Source: Klebsormidium nitens
Lineage: Eukaryota > Streptophyta > Klebsormidiophyceae > Klebsormidiales > Klebsormidiaceae
Direction: 5' to 3'
Length of the DNA stretch: 64,000 nt
NCBI GenBank assembly: GCA_000708835.1
Contig: DF237006.1
Coordinates: 1 to 64,000, forward strand
In this document: positions 46,030 through 58,404 of the stretch, in pieces
How the letters are laid out: every line of letters starts with the position of its first letter
How positions within the stretch are numbered: the stretch's first letter is position 1
Made by a program: the position numbers and the translations under genes
The notes under the pieces: generated by a model
The model's database searches: none
Seen by the model: only the letters and a program-made list of their open reading frames with translations
Told to the model about the DNA's origin: nothing

Positions 46030-49000
46030 TCAACCCTTATCTCCAATTTCTTCAATCATCATGTCGGGATCTCGTGCAGTAAAGAAACGGTGAACCTTCT
46101 CCGACAACTTGGGCCCCACTCGGCGGCTCGACTCCTGGCCCGGCTGCGAGCCTTCGCCAAAGCCAATGGTCCGCGGGAGGTCCTTCAAGAGCGCCGCCTT
46201 CTCCTGGGCCTGCAAACAGGAGCCAGATGCTCAAACACAAGGGTGACTACTCCCTGAGGGACCCTAAAACAGGCAAGGCAGAACATGGAGCCCCGGGGGG
46301 CTGGACATCTCGCTTCGATCATCGGAAGGTGAACACACAAAGGGACAAGGGTGGTACGTCGGGTGTCCAGCACCACCAAGAAAGTCATCCAGAGAAAGCG
46401 TACCTGCATCAAAAGCATACATTGCATCTTTCGTTCTTGGCTGTCTTTCTAAGGTACACAACTCAAGCTGGTCAACCGAAGAGTTGCGTTTGTCTCGATC
46501 CCCAGCCTGTCGGCTTCCTTTCTTTTCAGGACGAATGAACAGGCCACACGCAGCTCATCAGAAGGGTTCTGCAGACTGGCACATCGCGTTTGGAGCAGAA
46601 CAGCCTGCCGGGGGCCTGACCGTGGTGGTGGGGTGGTGGTAGGCGTCCAGGAGGGAGCGCAGCGTGGGGTAGCGCCGCTTGATGGCCTCCGCCACGTTGA
46701 TGGACACGCCGTCCAGCAGCGTCAGCCCCTTCAGCCTGCCACCACAGCACACCCACCACCGCGCTGAGCCACACGGAGTTATCCCCAGACAGCAACAGGC
46801 GGCTACTTCGACTGGCGGCATGGCTCATGTTCAGAGGAAACCAGCACATAAGAGCCAATCGTCACGCCATCCATCAACATCTTCGACCCGTCAAGCGTCA
46901 GGAGAAGTCCCGATAGACGGGTGGTCCAGGCAATCAGCCTCTAGATCTAAGAAACATGTATAGGGGGATCCCCACTCGCCAAGCTTCTAACACGGCATGC
47001 CACTTTTTGGGAGTGAGCCTGGCCGCTCACCAGGGCCACTTCTTGAGGCGTGCCTTGTCCGACGGCTTCAGGTGGTTGCCCCCGCCGAAGGTGCCCACCA
47101 CCGTCGACGCCTTCCTGCAAAACACCAGCAGCGTGTGCACGCCGTCAGCCTCCATGTTGGAGAATCGCAGCACCCCTGCGTCTCCTCACACCTCGACGTG
47201 TGCGAGTTTCGAGACTGTGCCGTTTGAGAGCGCTGTAGTCTCACGAGCGAAGCAGTGCAGAGCTACATGGCAGTGCAACCCACGCCAGCCGCCTCTCTGC
47301 CAATCCTGCTGCGCTGCATGCTCACTTGTAGGGCGCCTCTGCGTGGCCGCGCGTGAGGTTCGCGATGTGCTCCGCGGCCTCGTTGTCGTCCTTGGGGGTG
47401 CAGCTGCGCACGCGGTCATAGTGCACGCACAGCCGCGCCAGCGCCTCGTCCACCCCGGGGTCCACCCACGCCACGTGCCCCGCCACGCCCGCCTTCTTGT
47501 AATCTTCCGCCTTCCTGCATGCGCACACCCAGCATCCAACAGGGACAGAACGAGCAAGCCACCACAAGAGCCGACAAACTTTGTCCAGCATCTCTGTGTA
47601 TCTTCATCTAAATGCGGCCAGCAGTCGAGTGGCCGTTGTCTGGGCAATACAAGGGGTGGTGTGCGGCCCTCACCGCTGTTTGATGTACTTGCGTAGCTCG
47701 GGGACGAGCAGGCAGACGGTCCAGCCGGGGTGGCACACGCTGGCGGCCTCCAGCGTGGTCCACAGCGACCCGGTGCGCACCATGTCGCAGAACACAGCGG
47801 CAGAGTACACCAGCACTACGTATGGCACATCAACCTCCTGCCAGAGAGAGACCGACATGTCGAATACAGAAGATCTGGTTGACCAGTAAGCGGGCCCAGA
47901 CAGAACCAATTCAGATCTTTGTGCACCAGGCCTGCAAGTATAGGATAAATACGAAGTACGCCGCCTTGCAGTTTCGATTCCGTTATATGCCGGCCCGGAT
48001 TCCTAGTGGAAGAGCGACTCGGACGGTAATCATTGATGAGAACGACAATTCGGCGCACTTCCCCAGTAAAGCATGCCTACCATCTTGTTAATTGGGAAGT
48101 GGTCCTGCGTACCACCACCATGAGGTCTATCTTCAAGATTTTGCCAGTTCACTGGACACTGGGAAAGAGTGGTGATTATGAGCCCTTGAATACATGGACC
48201 TCTATTGTTACACTCAAAACGAATATTATGGCGCCAGATACACCTGACTGCACTGCGAGGTTGACATCCAACTTATCTGAAGGAACTCTGGCTCGATTCG
48301 ACTCGGGGTTCATGCCTCAATCAAGTCGCTCACCTTTTCAGCAAATCTTATGCCAGGCATTCTGGTGATGGCAAGAAAGGTGATGTGTAAAGAGGTCAAG
48401 GCCGTGGCAGCATTTGACCCGCGATATGACCGACATAAGAGTCCTCATGCGCAGGACGTCACCAAGCAGTCTTGTGCATGGGTGCTGTCCTCACCTCCCC
48501 CTCGACCTGCGAGTCCGGCTGTGACTCCGGTGCTTGACTCTGGCTCTCGAATTCGTCTTGCGTACCCACTCGGCTGCGGTAGTGCACGCGCCGCCAGGTG
48601 ATGGAGAAGTCCATTGCGTTGGCACAGCACTCAAACTTGAGCTGCTTTGACTGCAGCTCCAAGGTCAGCATCACTGCACACCACCAGACAAATTGTGTTG
48701 AGAAGCTCGGCTGGGTCCTGACTTCAATCCCCACAGGGAGGATTTCTGGTCAACAACGTCTCGTGGAGAAGAAGGCCGCTTCGACATGGACTGGACTTGG
48801 TGCCAACATCCTGACAGCATGTGGACCAAATTCGCACTTTTGGAACCCTCCCAGGCTTAGTACCCTTACTAGCCTGTGGGCCACTTTGGACTCCTGGATA
48901 CCCGTACTGGTTATCCATGGTAAAGTGTACCGAATTCTGGCGGCGGTCAAACCACCGGACCACAGAAACTCCCCAGTCATTCATGACTTCCCAGCCAATA

Positions 49001-50816
49001 ACAGCGGAAACTGTACCACCGCACGCAGTCCAGGGTGTTGGACCTCGAAAGGTTTCCAGAAGTCCAAATCTGGTCCACATTCTCCTTTCAGGGTTTCTGA
49101 CACTGTTGCACACTGCACAGGAGCGCGCAGAGCAGGTACATGCCTCCGCATCAACGACCTTCTGTAATACAGCCTCACCTCCCAACTGATCCCTTCCAAT
49201 GAGCGACTGGTCGATGCGCACGGTGCAGTTGGCAAGCGCGTCCTTCCCACTCAGCTTCTGGTATGCGTCCCGTTGCTCCGCCCGCTGCTGCTTCTCCTGC
49301 TCCCGCTGTGCGCGCTTCTCCTGCACACACATGAGGGGGCCCAGCTGTCAACCCAAAGCACAGCCCAATCATGTTACACCGCGCTTCTTTTGACTTCACC
49401 TTGCAGAGCCTTGAGGCCAGTCCACCTCCTTAGTGAGACTGCTTTAGAGCTCAATCAGGATCTTCGGTTTGGTCCTCACCTCGGCTGCCTGTTTCCTGGC
49501 CTCCTGCCTCTCCTGCTTCAGCCGCTCCTTCTCCTGCCGCTGCTCCTGCCGCTGCTTCTCCCGCTGCTCCGCCTTGAGCGCCTTCTCCTGCGCTGCCCGC
49601 CGCTTCTTCAGCTCCGCCAGCCTCCGCTTCTTCTCCTTCTCGTCCAGCCCCTCCAGCCCCTCCTCCCCCTTGCTCTCTCCTGCCACCCCATGCCCAAGGC
49701 CCCCATCTCTCTCTGCATCCTCCATCTTGTTATCTGCTCCACTAGCATCCACTCGCTGGCGCTTCGCACCCCCCGTGGCCCCCGCGCTTCCCTTTTGTTT
49801 CGGCACAGCTTTCTGCTTTGCCGGAGCCACGTTGATGAGGTCCACCTCATCTTCTGAGTCATCGCTGCTCTCCTCGCCGTCTCTCTGTCCGCCCTCGTCG
49901 TCCGACCAACCTACTTTCTTCTTCCCCTTTGCGTCCGCCGAGACTTTTCTCTTGCATTCCCCCTTGCCGATGCCACCACTGGACCCTGTGGGCCCATCTG
50001 ACAGCTCGGGCCTGGGAGGGGACCATGGAGCGGGAGGTCGCTTGCCAGGGTTCTGTCCAGAGGGAGCCGCTCTGTCCCCAGCCAGACCCCCACAGTCCTC
50101 CATCACTGTAGGCATGCGTGATAGGGGTCTCCATTTTGCTGGCCGCTTGTCATCATCATCGTCCTCGCTTGAACTCAGGTCCACAACCTCCTTCCGGCCT
50201 ACATTATGAGACAGAATCATCAGGAGTGAGGCATACGTTGGGCTTGCAATTCCTCGATTGCCAGCTGTAACAGTCCCTGCTACTTTCTCCTGCACAAGTC
50301 TCATTCTGCATGGTTTAGTGCTTCTGCAAAAAGTCTGGTCAGTATGAGCATACTAGCGAGGTTGAGCATGCCAGCGTGTGCATAAGAGGCAATAAGAAGT
50401 GGCTGCATATTTTAGGGATGGGTCGCCACAGGTCCTGATGACTACAATCCAATGCTTCCAGGGCCACTTGCATCCTAACGAACATATTGCTTCTAGCCAA
50501 TTGAAAGCAGACCAAAGAAACAGGGGCCACAATCCAAACAGTCACCTTGTGTCCCCAGTGCCCCTTTCGGGGAAGCCTTCGCCTGACTATCCGAGTCAGT
50601 ATCCAGATTCACCAGGTCCCTCGGCTTGTTCCTTTCAGACTGCTTCTTCGCATCCTTCTTTCGCTGCTTGGAGAACTCTGCCATAGGATTAGGCATGGGC
50701 CCATTCATATTGACGTGATGCTCTGTCAAAACACGCTCATTCTTCTGCTCATGAGGGCCCCCATGGCGCCAGTCTAGGTCATACCCAGCATCGCTGTTGC
50801 TGTCGCTGTCCGCCAT
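46030..50816 (-). CDS. EME1: Crossover junction endonuclease regulatory subunit EME1
   Basis: Nine exons (high to low): 50816-50546, 50198-49480, 49320-49179, 48673-48495, 47837-47674, 47514-47326, 47114-47031, 46735-46621, 46209-46030; 680 residues, all in phase. EME1 is the non-catalytic partner of MUS81 in cutting 3'-flaps, forks and nicked Holliday junctions. The N-terminus is acidic and disordered (DAGYDLDWRHGG; VVDLSSSEDDDDDKRP, a SUMO-interaction-like patch). A long basic coiled coil follows (EKERLKQERQEARKQAAEEK). The ERCC4-like nuclease fold has VDVPYVVLVYSAAVFCDMV and ARLCVHYDRVRSC, with no ERKxxxD motif, as expected for EME1. The C-terminal helix-hairpin-helix region includes GLTLLDGVSINVAEAIKRRY and SEKVHRFFTARDPDMMIEEI. 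Somewhat longer than plant EME1, mostly in the disordered N-terminus. Head-to-head with the J-domain gene. Confidence 0.88.
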
Positions 50817-51369
50817 CAGCAGCAGGTGGTTGCCCTGCTCAGTACCGGTACGTTCGAACAATCTGATTGCTGCATCCAACCTCAAGCAAAATGCAGCGCC
50901 ACCAACAACTTGGCAAGTTCTACCAGAGGTACCCCAATGGCAATGGCATAAACCACCCAAACAAGTGGTGTGGACCGTGGTGCATTCGACTGTTGTTGAG
51001 GCATCATGCTCCTTGAAGTGGCAAGTGGTTTTGAAAGTGCTCCCGCCAAAAGTTCACCCCCTGGAAAAGCCGGAATTGTCTTGACACATGATCAAACTGA
51101 AAATACTTTTTAACATCCTCGTTGTCGTAAAGTGTCAAAAACAATGGCAGCAATTTCAGCGACCACTGGGTCCACTAGCAGTTTGCAGTGGTCGCTTCTA
51201 TCATTAGGGCCTGGTAATAGTGGCAGCAATTGGCTCTCATCGGACGGCTGAATGTAGCTGCACTGTATCGACGGGTATGTCACCGCCCGCACAGTAAACT
51301 TTTCAATAACCAGGGGGAATTGCAGTTCTGAGGGTTGTATGATCCGGTAGTGCAGGAAGCATTCCCTGC
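50817..51369. other. Divergent interval between EME1 and the J-domain gene
   Basis: 553 bp between outward-facing starts. Presumed shared promoter region. No box or repeat recognised. Confidence 0.5.
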
Positions 51370-54300
51370 ATGGGCTCGTTGTATGAAAGATGGTGCTCAA
51401 ACGCTGGCGGAGAGCGCATGGACAAGGCACGGGACGCCGACGGCGAATCGGAAGGGCCACAACGGCCAGCGGGGCCCCAGCAGGAGCCTGCCAAGCCAGG
51501 CCCCGGTCACTTTGACCTGAATGAGACAACTGGGTTGAACGATATCGGGGTGGACGGTTCTGTCTCAGTCAACGGTCTGAGGCCTCCTTTCGGTGGCCCT
51601 GTTCCACCCCATGTGCCAACGTACACATCAAACGGCAAGGCAGCTAGCGCCGCTGCCAAGCCTCCTCCCGCGCAAAGCAGACAACCAGCCGCAGCAGCTC
51701 ATGATGGCCGCTGGAAGACTGCCAATGGGCATGGCGGGGGACAGGGAAGAGCAGCCGCAGGTCTGGAAGCTGACAGAACGACTGCTGTTCCAGTGGCAAG
51801 GGCAGCTCAACCTCGGCCCGCATTCAGGGTCAGCCCTCCCGATCCAGAAGTGGTGGACATAGACACCGACAGTGAGGATGGAAGCGAGACGGAAGAAGAT
51901 GCTGAAGACTACACCGAATCAGAAACAGGGTCCGAGGGGGAGGAAGAGGGACATGCCGGAGGTAAGTCAGTTTACAACAACCTGATTTGTGGGGTCCGGC
52001 AAAAGTTTTGTGGGCATTGCATGTTCTTAGATGGTGGCACCTTAACTCGAAATGTCAGCACACGAGTTGCACGTCATGTTATGCATCTCCGACTTGTGTT
52101 GACCAGCCATTCTGGGCTGGCGGAGTTCGCAAACTAAAGCAAAACGTTCCAGAGTTGGGTCTCATTGCCTTCCGTAGGAGGGTAAGTGAGTCAGCCTATA
52201 CTGGCCTTGCCGGGCTGGTGCGTCAACCGCAATTTCCAAAAAACTAACCTCTAAGAGGACCATGAGGCTCATTGGAATGTGGCGCATTGCTGCAGGTCCC
52301 GGGTCTGCTGCACCATTGGGCGGCCACTGGCCGCAACAGAGGGGCTCACAAGGCATCCCAATGCAAGCGGGGTCTTCTTTTCCGGAGGCAGCTAATGACC
52401 AGCGGCGAGGTTCAAACCGGTTCAAGGCACCCTCGGTCCACGATGACAGCGACGATCCAGACGACTGCGTCATCCTGGGGGAGACCCGCTCAGCAGCCAC
52501 CGTACGACCTTCCGCTGCGGCCAATGGGAGTGCCACAGCGGGGGGGGGGGCTGTTCCCGACCTGGGTGGTCCTGGTGCACACGGGGCTGCTTGGCCTGGC
52601 GCCCGGAGAGGGGGGGACCTTGGCAGGCATGACAACTGGCGGACCGCAGCTGGGCCAAGCGGACGAACAGATGCAAACGAGGAAGGGAGAAACCCTGTGA
52701 AGGCAGGGGCGGAGCAGCAGGTGCCAAAAAGCTCGGGCCCAGCGAGGCCGTCCACTTCTGGGCGAGGGGTGGGCACGGGACAAGGGGCCGCAGGAGAGGA
52801 CGAGGGTTCAGATACAGAGATCCTGGAGGGCCCACAGATCAGTAAGGAGTGGGAAGCAGCAAAGCAGACAAAGAGGAAGCGCCGCGAAGAGCGGGTACCA
52901 GCGCAGCCAGGGGCACATCGAGAGGAAGGCGGGGCGGGGCTGGCGGATGGCGCGGTTGATGAGGGAGGCGCGAGTGCGTTCAAGCGGGGGAGGACTGAGG
53001 TCCCAGGGGCAGCGCCGGGGCCTTCCAGCCCGGGTGTAAGGAAAGGGGGAGAGAAGTTCAGCTTTTCTCAAGTAGTGCGGGAGAGAGCGGCGGCAGGGGC
53101 TAAAGAGGCGGGGGCGGGGCCACAAGGGAAAGGGGAAGGGGGTCAGAAAAGGAAGGCGGACGAGGAGGGGGACAGGAGACAGAAGCAGCAGAAAGTGCCC
53201 CCAATGGCGGACTTGCGGGCAAGAGTCCAGCCGAGAGCAAGCATAGCCGCTCAGGCAGGGGGCAAGGGGAATGCAAGGGGGCCAACGGTGATGACGGGGT
53301 TGTTCAGCTCGGGGGGCGCCGGACTACGGCCTGTGACTTCCAAGGGGAGCCAGCCACCCAGCCGCGCCAACGGCTGGAAACCGCGGCCGGTGGGACAGGC
53401 GGCAGGCAAGAGTGACCAAGGGGCAGCGCCTGCAGCACAAGATGCAGCCCCTACCGGCCCTCAGCCAATGGCAAAGCAGGAGGGGGTTGAGGGGATGCCG
53501 GCGAGTGCATCAGCCGCGAGGGAGGGGGAACCAGCTGTCTCACGCTCTGAGGAGGGGGCAGACGGGCGTGATCAGGAGGTGCCGCAGAGTGTGGAGTCGG
53601 CCAGGGTGAGGACCGAGGATCGAGCGAGAGAAGATGTGGAACAAACAGATAAGGCTGTCAGCGAGGTGGCGGAGAGACCGGACGCCGAGGCTCGGGTTTT
53701 CGTCAAAAGCGAGAAGGCGGATGAGCGAAGTGATCTTGAGAAGGTTGGTCAACACAAGGAAGAACCCCCTCCACAACAGAGTCAAGCGGGGCCATCAGAG
53801 AGAGGACCCTTTGAAGCGGAGGGGGAGCAGGACGAGGCGAGAACACCAGTGGTGCTGCGAGAGGCGTTGAAGGACAGTGAGGAGTTCCGATCAGCGGATG
53901 CGGCAGAATGGGAGCAGCGGCAGGTGGCCATCGCAAAACAGGTAAGGGGTGCTCAGGCGTCCTATGCTGGGTTGGCTTGTCAAAGTGGCGCGCCCTTGTT
54001 GGATGGGACAGCTTAATTCTTCTGGTTGAGCAAGGCTGCTTCCTTTGGTCCTGCAACTGAATCAAAGCTGCTGTAGATGATGCCAACCGCACTGTGCAAG
54101 GCAGGGTGGAGGTTGCCGCTGCTCAGGGTTTGTTCTCTGAGGTGCTTCGACTGGGCATGCTTGGCTTTGTTGTTTACCTGTGGCGTTTAGCACCGCAGAT
54201 GCTGCTCCTGCCGATTCGTCTTTGGCGTAGTTAACTTCTCCTTGATTGCTCTCTGAAGCACGATAACTCTCCGTCTGTTGCGATGCATTGCCAGAACGAG

Positions 54301-55426
54301 GAGGCTGCTGCCCTGAAGCGCGCTCTGAAGCGCAAGCGCGCGGACCAGGAGCGCCAGCTGGAGACGGAGCAGCGCCAGAAGCAGCGGCTCGACGAACTCC
54401 GCACCCAGCAGGCGCAGGTGGGCCCCAGCACACTGTGCTTGCGCTTGCGGTCTAAATCTTTGCAGTCGGTGATACGGATTGCGGAGTTATCTTGTCAGGT
54501 GCCGCATGGTGTCTAGGAGCCGGACTAGGGGTTTGACTTCCGACCCAGTACCCTGCTTCACACTCTCGTTAGTCGCTCGGCTTCGATCCATTGTGAGTCG
54601 GAGCCTGGCGTTCAGAAGTGAGTGTTCTTCTCAGTAGCTCGGTAAGTATACAGAGGCTGCAGAGAACATGACATTTCGTCGTCTTTGCGGTTCGTCATAT
54701 TCGACAGAGCTTGGCAGCTTCGGTGCTGGTGTACGGCCCGGCCAATTGTGACGCGAAATGTAACGGTGGTGGCCTGCAGGAGGAGAGCCGGTCAGCGGAC
54801 CGCGAGAGGTTACGGGGGAGGATCCGGGCGGACCTAGAGCGCAAGAGCCGGGGCGCACACGACATGGCGGCGCTGCTGCGCGCGCTGGGGATTCCCGTGG
54901 AAGGCGGCCTGCGGCCTTCAACGCAACAGGTGGGGCTAAAGCGGGCAAGAATCGGCAGCTTGATTCACCTTCCTGTCGACAGGTATGGGTTTATTTCAGC
55001 GTCGAGCCGAAGGGGTGCACGTACAACCAGAGAGCGTGGTGAAAGGATGCAGAAAGGCGCCCTGTGATGCAGGTGCCATTGAAGCAAGGCTTGTGCCGTT
55101 CGGAACAGTCGGACTCGAGTCGACGAACGGTTCTCTTCTCCTATCCAATTGTAGTACCTTACGAACGATTTTCGTATTGGTGGTGTGCAACTGCTTGTCC
55201 GTTGGTTAACGAGGTACATGTGCCCCTTTAGGTGAACGCGGCCTACAAGAAGGCGCTGTTGCGCTTCCACCCTGACCGGGTGAACAGTAGCGCCCCTGGC
55301 GATGTCCAGAAGCAAGTCGAAGCCGAGGAAACGTTCAAGGTGATCTCGAAGTTGAAAGAGAAGCTAAGCGCGGCTCCAAAACTGCCAGCATTTTACGGCT
55401 TTGCTTCTGGAAGCGGCCACTTCTGA
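51370..55426 (+). CDS. Large disordered protein with C-terminal DnaJ-like domain
   Basis: Five exons: 51370-51961, 52296-53941, 54295-54417, 54780-54929, 55232-55426; 901 residues from the first ATG (an in-frame ATG at 51418 is an alternative). The first 700 or so residues are low-complexity: HFDLNETTGLNDIGVDGSVS, an acidic run (IDTDSEDGSETEEDAEDYTE), then Gly/Ala/Arg/Lys/Glu-rich sequence. A basic coiled coil (ALKRALKRKRADQERQLETE) leads to ALLRALGIPVEGG and the J-domain core AAYKKALLRFHPDRVNSS with the HPD triad (His about 850), then VEAEETFKVISKLKEKL. This layout matches a group of plant proteins with a C-terminal J-like domain and unknown client. HPD suggests it stimulates an Hsp70; the acidic and basic tracts suggest a nuclear protein, but neither is shown. 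The very long exon 2 (1,646 bp) is unlike the short exons of its neighbours. Confidence 0.8.
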
Positions 55427-58404
55427 AACAAGGCCAATATGTTCCACGCAACGATGTAAATAATGTTCTGGGAACGGGTCCAAACGGCTTCGTCAACGAG
55501 GTAACCCTTCTTGATCATGCGAGTTTTGTCTTGTGCTTTCTCTGCTTTACGCGCCTTGACGTCCCTTGTCCTACCATAGGTGAGTTGTTTAATCTGCGGT
55601 TTTGCTTCTGGTACTGTCCCTGGCCCGTTTCTTCTAGATATCGACCAGTGTAGAAAATTGTGTCCTCTTGAACCTAGGGACACGAGACGTGCAAGCTGGC
55701 CGCCGAAGACCGATCAACTTCGAACGTGCAGAAAGAAGCTGCTCGAAGTGTGCGGTCAGTCTTGTTCTTGGCGAGTCTTGGCATGACGTCGAGAGTTCTC
55801 ACATTTGCTTCAGCTTTGACCTGGAAACTCAACGCACACACCAATATCGAAGCCGTAGCAATCCACTCGAAAGCTTATCCCGCGTGGCATCCATGTCGTC
55901 GTTTTTTTCTTTGGGGATAAACAGGAAGTACAATGATTGAAGGCTTCAAGATGTGCATACATAGCTATCATTCATAATTGCTTTGCTCAACCCATTGGAG
56001 TATTCATCAAGACAAGACTTGTTGCCTCCTAGGCAACGAAATTGTTTAGTGTTCAATCCTTTCGAGGAGCTTTCAAGTCCACATTATAAAATGCAGGATT
56101 ATGGTTGATGTGGAGAAAGGCAGTAAATCTTCCTACATTGCGATGCGGTAGGGCATGGCATGGATACCTATGGTTTATCTCGAACCTATATTAACGTAGT
56201 GCTTAACCGGTGCTTAAGTTCAGCATGGCTCATGAACTCACTTATTTAAAATTATACACAGAGTCATTTTGCAGATGACCAATTGTTGTGTGCCCTAGGG
56301 CCATTATTAGCACATATCCGGCGCTAGGTACTAATCTTGCTTTCATTTGATACAGTAAAGCCTGCTATACATACTCAAGGGTTATGTGAGACCAACATGC
56401 ATACATGTGAGACAGGTCTGAACAGGGCCGGGCTGGCCCCTTAAAGTGCATGATTAGATAGTGGGCGCCGACTTGAGCAGCTAGCTATAAGCTCTTTCTC
56501 ACGACTTTCCCTCCCTTGTTTTTGTTTTGAACAAAAACAACTTAGGACACATGCTATCGGCGATCAATGGGTGGCCAATAAGAGGACTACTTAGACGTGA
56601 TTGCTAAAAGCGTTCAGATTATGGAGTCAGGACTTGTGTAGAAAAATTGTACGGCACTGTATGCCAGCGATGGTGATCTACATAGTTTGGTGCCAACGCA
56701 GCTATCCTTTGAGGATACGGGAGCATACAGCACCATCCGACTTCCGCAAGCGACCCTGGTCCTAGGCATCGTGTCACAATCTATGCAATGGTGCAAGAGC
56801 GCCAAGAACTCCGAATATTGGCCCTCCGACTCGAAGTGGTGGGGCTTGTGGTTGGTGGGGCCAACATCTGGGGGCAAATTTTCTCCTGTCCATCAAAAAG
56901 CTTTTCACGGAAACAGTGGGAAGCGGGCAGTGGTGCCTGTTCTTTTTTGGAGTTCCGGACGCCCTTGCGGACATGTTTTGACGTGAGAACACGATGCCCC
57001 ATTGGCAGGGCCGGTTGTAAGCTTTCAAATGATGTTGAAGCCTTGAAGGAGTCGCCAAGCTGCCCTGTTGCTTCTGTTGCCCAAAAGCTGCAATGGAACC
57101 CCATCAGGAATCAAGTTCCACCAACAAAAATAATAATAATGACATACAAAGCAATGCGTTGGCCATGCCAACTCAATGAGTACAACAGCATCCGAGTAGT
57201 AGTTGTGGATACTCCAACTACCTTACGTTTATACCTAGTACTAAGGTTTCCGTCACGTACCTAGGTCCATGCTCTGTGCAACACCCGTGCAACATCTGAA
57301 ACTTCCAACTTCACAGGGCCGCACATGCAGTACTGGCAAAACAATTGATCGCCGGTTTTGAAAGCCGTACAGTTTCCGTACAGTGACAACATGTTGTCAC
57401 TGTACAGGTGGTGACACCTGGCAAACAATCAAGAAGTGCAAAAATATCACGACGTCAATCAAACGTCAGACAGGTATTTATATTGCCAAGTGGCAGCTTT
57501 ATAGACCTCTTAACCCTGTCATGTGGTGCATGTGGTCTACGTAAATTTGCGAGTCGCTGACTTGGCATGCGTCTATCTATCTGACACGCAGTCCGGGCTC
57601 GGCAGTCGGTTGACCGTTGCAGGTTTTGTTACCTCGGCGCGGCGGCACGCTCGGCCGCCTGACTCCTGACTCGTATGCACTGTGATGATGGCATTCCAAG
57701 GCTGGGGCCAATATTCGTAGTCATTGGCACGTACAAGGCTGGCATGTTTGGCGCTTCGAAGTCGGGCAAGAGAGCGAAAGGAGGACTGCATGACAAAAGG
57801 CAATGTGAGAAACTTGAACACTCGTATCAGGTGAATTTGCGTATACTTCAAACGTTTGTCTACATTGTGCTAGCGCCACTTTTCATCCAACTCTCTTGCA
57901 TTGGCGCCAACGCACTGGCAAGCAATTAACGAAGAAGGGCGAGCGTGAGGCCACTGAGGTAGGGCTGCACAGCACCGTCGGAGCTGTACGAGTAACGACG
58001 GTCGTTCGCCTGATCCCCTCCCCAGGGGTACCACTTAATATGGTAAGTGTTACTCCTCCAGGTTCGAAAAGTGTTTGCTGCACACGTATGTGAGGTTCGA
58101 AGTTCAAGGCCTAGGAACTTATCCGTGCCAAAGAGCTTCCTGGGGCAGGGTGCACCTTTTCAGTGATCCATGCAGTACTCGCGGTTTGTGAAGCTGATTG
58201 CTGCGAATTTGGGAGCAACCAGGAAAGGAGTTGCATAAGTGGCCTTCGCTGATTGTGTTAGTAGTCATCAGATTGTCAGACTGGACAGCCTCCGCGGGCT
58301 TGGATCAAAGTTTGTAATACCAGACTCAAATCTGCAAGTTGCTCAGTACCTTTACTACTCAGATGACTTAACATCAACGCGGCCATGTCTTGCTCCTAAA
58401 CGCG
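55427..58404. other. Large intergenic region
   Basis: About 3 kb, the longest gene-free stretch apart from the first 3.1 kb. It is AT-rich and has no exon chain I could support. Just past the J-domain gene stop, at 55592-55606, GGTTTTGCTTCTGGT recalls the GGCTTTGCTTCTGGA of the last coding codons (55398-55412). A perfect 28-bp palindrome lies at 57378-57405. The PTR promoter should lie toward the right end. Confidence 0.55.
57378..57405. repeat. Perfect 28-bp palindrome
   Basis: GTACAGTGACAAC followed by ATGTTGTCACTGTAC reads the same on both strands over all 28 bases with no loop. It is preceded by a second CCGTACAG word (57365-57372) and followed by GGTGGTGACACC. It could be a dimer-protein site, or a cruciform or hairpin former. 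No known motif is recognised. Confidence 0.85.

Noticed and set aside
49469-50209. 246-codon open frame (+) opposite EME1 exon 2
   Set aside because: Ser/Pro/Cys-rich antisense shadow of the charged EME1 exon, which has family support and correct splice phases.
52162-52983. 273-codon open frame (-) opposite the J-domain gene
   Set aside because: Pro/Ser-rich antisense shadow of exon 2.
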